DNA of 31,078 bases from Massiliimalia sp050943535 (lineage in GTDB: Bacteria > Bacillota > Clostridia > Oscillospirales > Ruminococcaceae), in contig JBMNPJ010000017.1 in assembly GCA_050943535.1 (NCBI GenBank), positions 1 to 31,078 on the forward strand. The letters run 5' to 3'. The notes beneath the pieces were generated by a model, which was not told where the DNA came from, ran no database searches, and saw only the letters and a program-made list of their open reading frames with translations. Each line of letters starts with the position of its first letter. The first letter of the stretch is position 1. Of this stretch, positions 21,137 through 28,705 are shown in pieces. A program made the position numbers and the translations under genes.

Positions 21137-24016
21137 TTATTCTTCACCCAGTTTCAGCGCCTGGTCAATCTTAATGCGGCTGATAATCCGTCCCAGAACA
21201 ATCAATCCGATTACCACCATCAAACCGATGACGGCAAAAATCTTCACATAGTCTGAAACGTCCATATAGATGTAAAACGGAGGAACCTGCTGTTCTTTCG
21301 GATACAGATATTCCAAAAGGGGCACGGTAATCTGGTTGACAACCGATCCAATCAACACCCCTGCTGCCACTGCACCGCCGGTAATCAATAGCTGTTCAAA
21401 GGCAAGCATAGCAATCAGCTTTTGTTTGGACAGCCCCATAGCCCGAAGCACGCCAAACTGGAGGGTTCGCTCCTTCATGTTTAAAATCCAGAAGATCAAA
21501 AAGCCCATAAAGCTGACAAACAGAGTTACCACAAAGCTTAACGTCAAAGTTCCGTTGATCCCCTGAAGCATTGGGTCATTTTTTACCTGAATGACCTGCT
21601 GATCCCGGTCGATAATTTCGCTGACTGCCAAGCCCTTTTCTTCAATATCCGCATAAATATCTGCGTGTTTGGTGGTGTCGTCCAGATCCATCCAAATTTC
21701 ATAGGGTTCCAGACGCATCTGCGCCTGAATCAGGCTGTAATTGGCAACAACCAATCCCTGATAGGCTTTGTTTTCCCCATCTATTGCATTGGGGTTATAG
21801 GATGGCCAGTAATCAATAAATCCGTATACCACACATTCCATTGTATCCGGCTGGCCTTCCCATCCAATTCGGATGGTTTCGCCTTCTTTCACTTTTCCCT
21901 TCAGTTCAGAAGATACCAAAACCGCCCGGGGATCCTGTGCCATTAAATTTAAGTACTGATTGATGTGGTATGGAAGCAAATCGCTTCGCATCCACGCCAC
22001 TTTGGAAAATTCACTGGGGGTAATTCCCATAACCTGAACCCGCTCCAAGGTTTCATCGCCGCCGTAAGTCAGGGTGGCTTTTTCCTGACGGTATACCTTG
22101 GTCGCGCTTTCTACTCCTTTCAATTCCTGGAACGGCTGGAACGGAATATCCCGGTATTCTCTGGTATGGATATATTCCGGAACTTTTTTAATATCCGCCG
22201 CAGAAATTTGCTGGGTGGTAAACTGTCCGGTTTCCTCATCCTCAATCACTTCAAAATACAGATCGGTTGCCTGCAGCACTGGCTTTAAAATCAAGTCTGT
22301 TCCCACAGCGTAATTGGTTCTGTCCACCATAAAGGTATTCAGGGTTCTGGCTGCGGTAGCGTTGAACATTGCCAGGGAAATGGTGAGAATCAAAAACAGA
22401 ATAATAAACTGTTCCCGTCCCCGAGACCGGGAAACAGACAGCATGGAGGCATACAGTTCAGGTGACCAGTACCGTTTTCCAACCCGGAAAATCAGACGGA
22501 TTATCCAGGGGAATACCCGCAAAAACAGCATGCCGCAACCCAGCACCATCAAAGTGTTTACCACAAACAAGGACGGATCCACATGGGCCATCATGCTGCT
22601 GTTTTCGTTAGCCAGTACAGTGCTGATACTCTTGTAATTATATACCCCATAACCGGCGATTGCCAGCAAAATAATATCCAAAAAGAATTTTTTCCAGAAA
22701 GGAGAAGGATTTGCCTTTGCCTTTTTCCGCTTATATTCCACAATGGAAAGGCGGGAAGACTGGATTGCCGGAATCAAAATCGCCACAAGTCCCACTGCCA
22801 AAATAAACACCACAGACAGCACATAGGTGCTGTTAAAGGAGAAATGCAGATTCAAATTTTTCCGGTTGACAAATTCCAAAAATCCATTGGACAGTCCCAA
22901 GAACTGACAGGACCAATACCCTAACAACGTTCCCAATACCACAGAAACAGCGGCAATTATCCCCGTCTGAAACAGGGAGATGGAAAGCACCTGCCAGTTA
23001 TTGGCACCCCGGCTTTTGAGCAGGGTAATATCATTTTTCTCATGTTCCATAATCAAAGTGGATACCATGAAAATATAGAAGACCAACATGAGCACCACAG
23101 GAATCATCAGCATCCAAAGGGTGGTATTCAAATCTCTTTGCCGGATTTGGTATTCCCCAAATACATCTTCCGCTGGGAATGACACAGTTCCGTTTTTCCC
23201 CAGCTGTTTTTCCACGCCATTTAAATCGCTTAAGATGTTCCCCACCTTATCCATATTCACTTTGGTATAGTCAAAGGTGTAGTACCAGTAAGCGTAGTCA
23301 AAATTCCCTGTTTCGCAGAACAATTCTTCAAACAGGTCATAATTCATCTGTACATTGTTTTTGATGGTGCGAATGGGATGATACCAGTATAAATCACTTT
23401 TATCCTTGGGTTCATACACCCCGACCACGCGAAGGGTTAAGGGTTCCACTCCCTCATCATAGGCGTTAAGCTGTATTTCCTGTCCCAGATGAAGTTCATA
23501 ATAGTTATAACCCTGTTCGGTTACCATAACCTCAATTGCCCCGTCTACCAACTGGTCAGAAGGCATTTCGCCGGATACAATCTGGCAGTGCTCCTCGATC
23601 CCTTCTTTGGCATACAAAGGCATTCTCTGCTGTTTTTCCCGGCCGGCAATATCCACCAGATCGGCATAGCTGTCCAGGTAACGATACTGACGGCTTTGTG
23701 CCACCAAGGTGACATCCAGCTGTTCCGCGATTTTTTCGTCTATGAGCAGAGCTTTTTGTTTTTCATAGGTTTTCAGGCTCTTTTCCAGGTCATCCCCTTC
23801 TTCATGGGGCAGAGCCAGAGTAACCGAATAGTTTCCCGGATAGGTCTCGGTTTCCAGCTGCATGGCTTCCAAATCCTTCACCAGCATTCTTTGCAGAATA
23901 CTGCCGGTGTACACAGGGATACAGCTGATTACCGCTACGCTGATAATAAACCCAATGAGCAGACAGGCGACCATCCACTTGTTTCGCAGCATCTTTTTGA
24001 TACAAAAATCTAACAA
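21137..24016 (-). CDS. FtsX-like ABC permease, large (959 aa)
   Basis: Type VII (MacB/FtsX) membrane subunit. The first helix lies at about 16-36, then a large extracytoplasmic domain to about 300. Helices with the FtsX loop 'LLKSRGANNWQVLSISLFQ' follow (about 305-430), then a linker, a central helix pair (about 450-520), a second big outer domain (about 555-835) and a second FtsX domain near the end (about 840-950; FGVLRAMGLSKQKLIAMLAF). This is the double-FtsX arrangement of permeases moving lipids, lipoproteins or peptides. The start is TTG at 24016 after AAGGG, 13 bp behind the adaptor gene. Substrate unknown. Confidence 0.9.
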   Translation of the reverse strand: MLDFCIKKMLRNKWMVACLLIGFIISVAVISCIPVYTGSILQRMLVKDLEAMQLETETYPGNYSVTLALPHEEGDDLEKSLKTYEKQKALLIDEKIAEQLDVTLVAQSRQYRYLDSYADLVDIAGREKQQRMPLYAKEGIEEHCQIVSGEMPSDQLVDGAIEVMVTEQGYNYYELHLGQEIQLNAYDEGVEPLTLRVVGVYEPKDKSDLYWYHPIRTIKNNVQMNYDLFEELFCETGNFDYAYWYYTFDYTKVNMDKVGNILSDLNGVEKQLGKNGTVSFPAEDVFGEYQIRQRDLNTTLWMLMIPVVLMLVFYIFMVSTLIMEHEKNDITLLKSRGANNWQVLSISLFQTGIIAAVSVVLGTLLGYWSCQFLGLSNGFLEFVNRKNLNLHFSFNSTYVLSVVFILAVGLVAILIPAIQSSRLSIVEYKRKKAKANPSPFWKKFFLDIILLAIAGYGVYNYKSISTVLANENSSMMAHVDPSLFVVNTLMVLGCGMLFLRVFPWIIRLIFRVGKRYWSPELYASMLSVSRSRGREQFIILFLILTISLAMFNATAARTLNTFMVDRTNYAVGTDLILKPVLQATDLYFEVIEDEETGQFTTQQISAADIKKVPEYIHTREYRDIPFQPFQELKGVESATKVYRQEKATLTYGGDETLERVQVMGITPSEFSKVAWMRSDLLPYHINQYLNLMAQDPRAVLVSSELKGKVKEGETIRIGWEGQPDTMECVVYGFIDYWPSYNPNAIDGENKAYQGLVVANYSLIQAQMRLEPYEIWMDLDDTTKHADIYADIEEKGLAVSEIIDRDQQVIQVKNDPMLQGINGTLTLSFVVTLFVSFMGFLIFWILNMKERTLQFGVLRAMGLSKQKLIAMLAFEQLLITGGAVAAGVLIGSVVNQITVPLLEYLYPKEQQVPPFYIYMDVSDYVKIFAVIGLMVVIGLIVLGRIISRIKIDQALKLGEE

Positions 24017-24029
24017 GTCTGACCACCCT

Positions 24030-25184
24030 TTACTCTAGAATAATGGTATCGCCTTCATTAAGACCGCTGACCACTTCATACTGATTTCCGGATTCTACTC
24101 CGACTTCAATGGCGGTTTCGGCGCGAATTCCGTCCTCTGACAAAGTTCGGGCATAGAAACTGCCCATATACTGCATGACAGCGCTCTTTGGAATCAAAAG
24201 AACATCCTGTTTTTCTTCCAGCACCACTTCAAACTGGGCTGCCTGACCAATTGGGGTATCTGCTGGCAGTCCGTCCACCTGGAAATAAACGGTTTCCTTG
24301 TGGGTTTCCTGCTGTTCTACAGGAAAATCCGCAGGAGTTGTAACCACTTTACCAGTATAAGCAGTTCCGCCTATGGTGATGGTTGCCGGCATTCCCAGCT
24401 GCAGATCATCAGAATATCCGCCGCTGTATTCCAAAATCAAATTGCTGGGGTCTGCCAAGGTGATTAATACTTTATTGGCAGCAATATAGTCCCCAATGGC
24501 GATTTCTTCAATATAGGTGACTGTTCCTGCACAAGGCGCCACAATTTGACCTTTGCTTAAAGACAGCTGTAAATTTTCCAGGTCGATCTGTGCAATTTCC
24601 AAATCTTTCTGCGCCAGCTGAATTTCATAGCTGTTATCTGTAGACTGCAGCTGTTTGATTTCCAGTTTCAGGTCATCAATCTGATATTTTAAATTGGCAT
24701 CTGTGCTGCCGCTTGCCTCATATTGAGACTGAAGGTAAGCGAGCTTTAGGTTCTTCCGTTCCAGTTCCAGGGAAGAATCATTCTTTTGCAGCTGCTGTAA
24801 ATTCATCTGGAGTTTTTCTACTTCCAGCTGTTTTTTGCGCAGATCATTTTTTAAGGAATCTGTATCCAGTTCTGCCAAAACATCCCCTGCATTCACCTGC
24901 TGTCCCAGTTTTACGTACACATTTTTTAAATATCCCCCCTGATGGGTAAAGGACAAATTGTGCTGGGTTTGGCTGTTAATGGTGCCGCTTCCACTGACTT
25001 TATTGACAATGTCTCCTCGTTTAATGGTATCCGTCGTATAGGTTACCTCTCCAGAATCATCAATTGGCGGTGCCAAAAGTTCCTCTTCTTCCGGAGCCAG
25101 AGCACATCCCTGAAACAGAAGCGCTACAGCGCACATACTGCCCAGTACTCTGCAGAGCCATTTTTTCCGTCCTGCTGTCTGCAT
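24030..25184 (-). CDS. Periplasmic-adaptor-type (HlyD/MacA-like) lipoprotein (384 aa)
   Basis: Membrane-fusion-type subunit of the ABC system. A basic N-terminus (GRKKW) and hydrophobic stretch end at LLFQGC, giving a likely lipidated Cys27. Lipoyl-like halves flank a long coiled-coil hairpin (about 120-210, repeated Leu/Gln/Lys/Glu). The barrel strand IVAPCAGTVTYIEEIAIGDY is typical of MacA. C-terminal beta regions end in VVSGLNEGDTIILE. In a single-membrane host it probably forms the outer part of a MacB-like mechanotransmission complex. ATG 25184 was chosen so that the signal peptide starts normally; a GTG at 25226 is possible. First gene of the operon. Confidence 0.88.
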   Translation of the reverse strand: MQTAGRKKWLCRVLGSMCAVALLFQGCALAPEEEELLAPPIDDSGEVTYTTDTIKRGDIVNKVSGSGTINSQTQHNLSFTHQGGYLKNVYVKLGQQVNAGDVLAELDTDSLKNDLRKKQLEVEKLQMNLQQLQKNDSSLELERKNLKLAYLQSQYEASGSTDANLKYQIDDLKLEIKQLQSTDNSYEIQLAQKDLEIAQIDLENLQLSLSKGQIVAPCAGTVTYIEEIAIGDYIAANKVLITLADPSNLILEYSGGYSDDLQLGMPATITIGGTAYTGKVVTTPADFPVEQQETHKETVYFQVDGLPADTPIGQAAQFEVVLEEKQDVLLIPKSAVMQYMGSFYARTLSEDGIRAETAIEVGVESGNQYEVVSGLNEGDTIILE

Positions 25185-25273
25185 AGAATCCACAACCTCT
25201 TTTCTTTGATCATAGGGTGAAAACACCCTTGCCTTTTCCCGTATCTCCCGAGGGAAAATTTCACTTACTTTTT

Positions 25274-25302
25274 ATCCTAATACACCCATGGCAAGATAAC
25301 AA
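25274..25302 (-). promoter_or_regulatory. Promoter of the ABC operon
   Basis: Minus strand TTGTTA (25297-25302), 17 bases, TAGGAT (25274-25279). The rest of 25303-25440 is AT-rich with nothing else recognisable. Confidence 0.5.
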
Positions 25303-25442
25303 CATTTTTTGTTTTTTCCTGACACAAATTCTACATTTCAGAGAAAATAAATCCCTGTTTTTGCTGTTTTTACCAAACAGAATTTTGGAGTAATTTTCTT
25401 AAAAAAACAGACCTGTAAAATTTTAGATCCATGGTTGTTTTA

Positions 25443-25482
25443 CACAAAAAAGCACCGCATAACTAGGTCATGCGGTGCCTTA
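25443..25482 (-). terminator. Terminator of the URO-D-family gene
   Basis: GGCACCGCATGACC-tag-TTATGCGGTGC followed by TTTTTTG on the minus strand, 22 bases after the stop codon. Confidence 0.85.
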
Positions 25483-25503
25483 AGTCTATAAGCGATTTAT
25501 CAA

Positions 25504-26574
25504 TCAGTAGGTTCCCAATTCCAGACCTTTTTTAATAAAGTACTGATAGGTTTCATAATCTACTGTCTTTGGAATAGAGTGGTCACTGTGGAGCACATAG
25601 CCAAATCCCTGTTTTACCATTGGAATTTTGGCTTCCAGCTCTTTATCAATGGTTTCTTTGTCATTGCTGTACAGTGCCCGTACATCGATTCCGCCCATCA
25701 GGGCAATTTTATCCCCATAATTTTTATGAATCCGCAGCAGATCCATACCGGCTTTGATTTCAATTACCTGCAGACAGTCAATGCCCGCTTCAATCATATG
25801 GGGCAGCAGCGGTTCTACAAAGCCGCAGGAGTGCATAATCACCGGCATGTTGTGGGAATGAGCATATTCAATGGTGCGTTTGTGATACGGCTGCAGCATT
25901 TCACAGTACATATCCGGAGACATAAACGGGCGTTCTTTAAATCCCATATCTTCATAATACCAGATTCCGTCCGGATAACCTTCTTCTTCAAACAAAATCT
26001 TCTGCAATTCGATGGTCAGTTTGGAATAGGTATCTGCCATATCCATCACCCATTCCGGATCCAATGCCATACCAATCAGCAGATTTTCATGTCCGCAGAC
26101 TGGATGCATGCATTCAAATACATTTACGCCGCTCCAAACAAAAAACCGGTTTTCTTTGGCTGCCAGTTCTTTGGTTTTGCGATAGGCTTCAAAATTAATT
26201 CTTCTGCGGTCAGGCTTGAGCAAAAACGGTTTGATTTTCTCCCATCCTTCCCGATCTTTTACTGTAAAATCCACATGTTCCGGAGTGGTATCATGCAGTT
26301 TATGCCGTCTTAAGATTGCGCCGTTTCCATCTTTTATGGTCACTGTTTCCTCTGTTTCCGCCACGATTTCCGGTTCATAATCCAAATCTGCGGTCAGATT
26401 AAACGCCCAGCATTCCATCATGTCAAAGTCAAAATGGGTGTTAATATCTTCCCCGTGAAGATGTCCTTTAGACTGCCATTCATGATAGGTATCATTCCAA
26501 AAATGTTCATACAGTCCAATGCGATCTACTGGTTTGTGCTGTAAAATGTTCTGCATTCGTTCTTTTCCGGTCAT
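25504..26574 (-). CDS. Uroporphyrinogen decarboxylase (URO-D) family protein, methyltransferase-like (356 aa)
   Basis: A TIM-barrel protein of the URO-D superfamily, related to cobamide methyltransferases (MtaA/MtbA-like) rather than to HemE, whose N-terminal Arg-rich substrate motif is missing. Key parts: TGKERMQNILQHKPVDRIG at the start, VIMHSCGFVEPLLPHM (about 248-263, the H-x-C zinc type), IDCLQVIE with a second Cys, KIALMGGIDVRAL, and the end LHSDHSIPKTVDYE. No corrinoid protein, MttB-type partner or reactivase gene adjoins. ATG 26574 has AAGAGG eight bases upstream. It is divergent from an AraC regulator that probably controls it. Substrate unknown; a demethylation or catabolic role is inference. 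Confidence 0.82.
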   Translation of the reverse strand: MTGKERMQNILQHKPVDRIGLYEHFWNDTYHEWQSKGHLHGEDINTHFDFDMMECWAFNLTADLDYEPEIVAETEETVTIKDGNGAILRRHKLHDTTPEHVDFTVKDREGWEKIKPFLLKPDRRRINFEAYRKTKELAAKENRFFVWSGVNVFECMHPVCGHENLLIGMALDPEWVMDMADTYSKLTIELQKILFEEEGYPDGIWYYEDMGFKERPFMSPDMYCEMLQPYHKRTIEYAHSHNMPVIMHSCGFVEPLLPHMIEAGIDCLQVIEIKAGMDLLRIHKNYGDKIALMGGIDVRALYSNDKETIDKELEAKIPMVKQGFGYVLHSDHSIPKTVDYETYQYFIKKGLELGTY

Positions 26575-26764
26575 GTCTTGCACCTCTTAAACTATTATAA
26601 TTGTATTTTATAACTGTCCCCTGAATTCTTTGAAAAAACAGCGAAAAATTTTCTTTACACAGGTTTTATTGAGGGTTTTTCCTGTTTACATTCCCAAAAA
26701 ATCAGGGATTTTCCCATTTTTACTCTTTTTGAAAGAGTATCTTTTGTTTTTTATTATACTGTGC

Positions 26765-26770
26765 TATACT
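26765..26770 (+). promoter_or_regulatory. Promoter box of the araC-like gene
   Basis: CTGTGCTATACT: TATACT at 26765-26770 with upstream TG. A second TATACT sits at about 26755-26760. The divergent minus-strand gene has TATAAT near 26594-26599. Confidence 0.45.
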
Positions 26771-26837
26771 GATACCAGGTATAAGATAAGTGCGAAGAAT
26801 ATAAGAAAAGTATGATAAAAAATCCGGGGGAATTTTT

Positions 26838-27674
26838 ATGCATTTGGACACATCTCAGCTAAATCCGTCTTTAATCCGGTGTACCCATTTTAATGGATAT
26901 GAGTTTCAGCGGGAAAATGGTCTGGAACAGCGCATGGTGTATCATTATGAAATTGAATATTACCTGCGGGGAGAAGGGGGCATTGTCATTGATGGAGTTA
27001 CGGTCCCTTTTGCTCAAGGAGAAATCAATTTTAGAAAACCGGGACAGATTGTCCGGGGTATTTTGCCTTATGAATGTCTGTTTCTCAGTCTTGCCATGGA
27101 CGGTTCTTTTGCTGTGGACACTTCCCCTGCAAAGCCCATTTTGCAGCCCCGATATGAAAACCCTATTTTAGAAGCACTTCCGGATAAAATTCATGCCAGA
27201 AATGACAAGCGAATCGCCGCTTTAATTTACCGAATCTACCGCAGACACCTGTATCAAAGTGATCAGGATATTTTGCAAAACAAAATTGACCTGCTTTTAT
27301 TGTTGGAATATCTATATGAGCTCTGTGAACCTCCCAAAAGTTCTGCCGACTATCGGGTGCGACAAGCGGTAGACCGGATTCAGAAACACTTTACCGAAGA
27401 TCTTTCCATTGGGGAATTGATTGAGACCACCCAGCTAAGCAAAGCCCATTTTCATAAGTTATTCCGGGAATATACCGGCCATACTCCCAACGGGCTTATC
27501 ATCCACCTGCGCATGGAACTGGCAAAGCACCTTTTAACCACCAGTCAGGAAAAAATCTCCAACATTGCCGCAGGGTGCGGCTATTATGACCACGTTTATT
27601 TCAGCTATTTATTTAAAAAAGAAACTGGGCTTTCCCCTGGTGCTTACCGAAAAATTTATTTTCGCGGAGAATGA
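26838..27674 (+). CDS. AraC-family transcriptional regulator (278 aa)
   Basis: An N-terminal cupin-like sensor (about 20-110; MVYHYEIEYYLRGEGGIVID, GEINFRKPGQIVRG) is followed by a C-terminal double helix-turn-helix (about 178-275): FTEDLSIGELIETTQLSKAH, FHKLFREYTGHTPNGLIIHL, then ISNIAAGCGYYDHVYFSYLF and TGLSPGAYRK. All conserved AraC/XylS residues are present. ATG 26838 follows GGGGGAA. It lies head-to-head with the URO-D-family gene over a 263 bp spacer, the arrangement of a regulator with its target; it may also act on the GH31 pair downstream. Effector, probably a sugar or glycoside, is inferred. Confidence 0.92.
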   Translation: MHLDTSQLNPSLIRCTHFNGYEFQRENGLEQRMVYHYEIEYYLRGEGGIVIDGVTVPFAQGEINFRKPGQIVRGILPYECLFLSLAMDGSFAVDTSPAKPILQPRYENPILEALPDKIHARNDKRIAALIYRIYRRHLYQSDQDILQNKIDLLLLLEYLYELCEPPKSSADYRVRQAVDRIQKHFTEDLSIGELIETTQLSKAHFHKLFREYTGHTPNGLIIHLRMELAKHLLTTSQEKISNIAAGCGYYDHVYFSYLFKKETGLSPGAYRKIYFRGE

Positions 27675-27705
27675 AAAAGCCGGGTACACCAAAGGTGTAC
27701 CCGGC
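27674..27705 (-). terminator. Terminator between convergent genes
   Basis: Perfect 12 bp stem GCCGGGTACACC-ttt-GGTGTACCCGGC followed by TTTTT on the minus strand; on the plus strand it directly follows the araC-like stop but lacks a T-run. Confidence 0.8.
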
Positions 27706-27747
27706 TCAGCTTGTCGATAAAGTATATTGCAAGAAAAAGTTGCACCA

Positions 27748-27767
27748 CCAGGGGTTCACACCCCTGG
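27748..27767. repeat. CCAGGGG hairpin, inverted copy of 11645-11664
   Basis: CCAGGGG-ttcaca-CCCCTGG is the exact reverse complement of the 20-mer at 11645-11664, and both lie next to a copy of the dispersed repeat. Confidence 0.8.
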
Positions 27768-27777
27768 ATCCAAAAGG

Positions 27778-27857
27778 CTTCGCTTGTACTCTGTCAGTAA
27801 AGTGAAAATCGCTTGTTTTTATCACCTAGCTGACAAAATACGAGCGTAGCGTCAGTG
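27778..27857 (+). repeat. Dispersed structured intergenic repeat, copy C
   Basis: CTCTGTCAGTAAAGTGAAAA...TTTTTATCACCTAGCTGACA followed by AAATACGAGCGTAGCGTCAGTGG. The TGTCAG/CTGACA and GTGAAAA/TTTTTATCAC arms can form one interrupted stem. A GCGGCAA-c-TTGCCGC hairpin follows (27861-27875). Confidence 0.8.
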
Positions 27858-27955
27858 GATGCGGCAACTTGCCGCCGGTTTTCAGTTACCCTGACGGCAA
27901 ACATATCATATTTCTACTTGCTTGACCGCACAAAAATTATTTTTCATTTTGCTTT

Positions 27956-28705
27956 TTAAAAGCTCAGCTCTTTTTCATGGGTCTGAAGCCACCCACGGCA
28001 ATGATTCACCCAATTGCGGCAGGCTATGGTCTGTTCTTCCCGGAGAAAAACACTGTTTCCAACCCGCTTCATCTGTGCGTCAATGCGGATCAGAAAACTG
28101 CAGCGTTCTTGTTCCGTCACTCCATACCGATCCAGCATCATGCGAATGCGGTTTGCCTGCATGGAAGCGGAAAATTCTTCGTTTCCCAAATCCAACCACA
28201 GCCACACGGCATAAGCCAAATCATCCAAAGGATCTCCGATGTTACAGGCGTCCCAGTCAATGATATAGAAAGGCAGCCCTGAAATTTTCATCTCTCCCTG
28301 CTGCTTTGGCTGTTCCCCTACAAACAAAAAGTTGCAGGGGGAAAGATCATAATGACAAACGGTCTGCCCCGGAGCACATCCCGGAAAATCTTTCAGTACC
28401 TGGTGCAATGTGCGGATCCGATCCACTGCCACGGCAATCTGTTCATGGGAATAAAACCCAATATTGTCCGGACAGGATCCCGGCAAAAGGGTAATAACTT
28501 CTCGATTCTGTTCATCGATTCCCAAAAACTGGGGAACAAAATCGATGTTTTGTTCCTTTAAAAATTCCAGTACCTGATGCACCATGCCGCTATTTTTGCA
28601 TTGGGGACGGTGTACTGTCTCCCCTTTCTGTACCACCCCCAGGGTGGTTCTTCCTCCAGAAAGGGGAATTTCCTCCTGCAGAGCTTCCGTATTTACTTTT
28701 GCCAT
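27956..28705 (-). CDS. APH/choline-kinase-fold phosphotransferase (249 aa)
   Basis: A small-molecule kinase of the aminoglycoside phosphotransferase fold. The catalytic Brenner motif is VCHYDLSPCNFLF with H118, D120 and N125; the metal-binding IIDWDACNIGDPLDDLA has D150. The N-terminal lobe is short, with GGRTTLGVVQKGETVHRP as nucleotide-binding strands. At 249 residues it is shorter than resistance APHs and closer to choline or sugar-type kinases. ATG 28705 abuts the stop of the GH31 gene with no gap, and its ribosome site GGGAG lies inside that gene, so expression is coupled. A sugar or glycoside product of the GH31 enzyme is therefore a candidate substrate, by inference; antibiotic resistance is unlikely. 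Confidence 0.85.
   Translation of the reverse strand: MAKVNTEALQEEIPLSGGRTTLGVVQKGETVHRPQCKNSGMVHQVLEFLKEQNIDFVPQFLGIDEQNREVITLLPGSCPDNIGFYSHEQIAVAVDRIRTLHQVLKDFPGCAPGQTVCHYDLSPCNFLFVGEQPKQQGEMKISGLPFYIIDWDACNIGDPLDDLAYAVWLWLDLGNEEFSASMQANRIRMMLDRYGVTEQERCSFLIRIDAQMKRVGNSVFLREEQTIACRNWVNHCRGWLQTHEKELSF

Noticed and set aside
25579..26313. Open frame of 244 codons on the plus strand
   Set aside because: Shadow of the URO-D-family gene.
27956..28705. Aminoglycoside resistance gene
   Set aside because: Only the fold and kinase motifs are shared; the protein is short and translationally coupled to a glycosidase, so a metabolic kinase is more likely.
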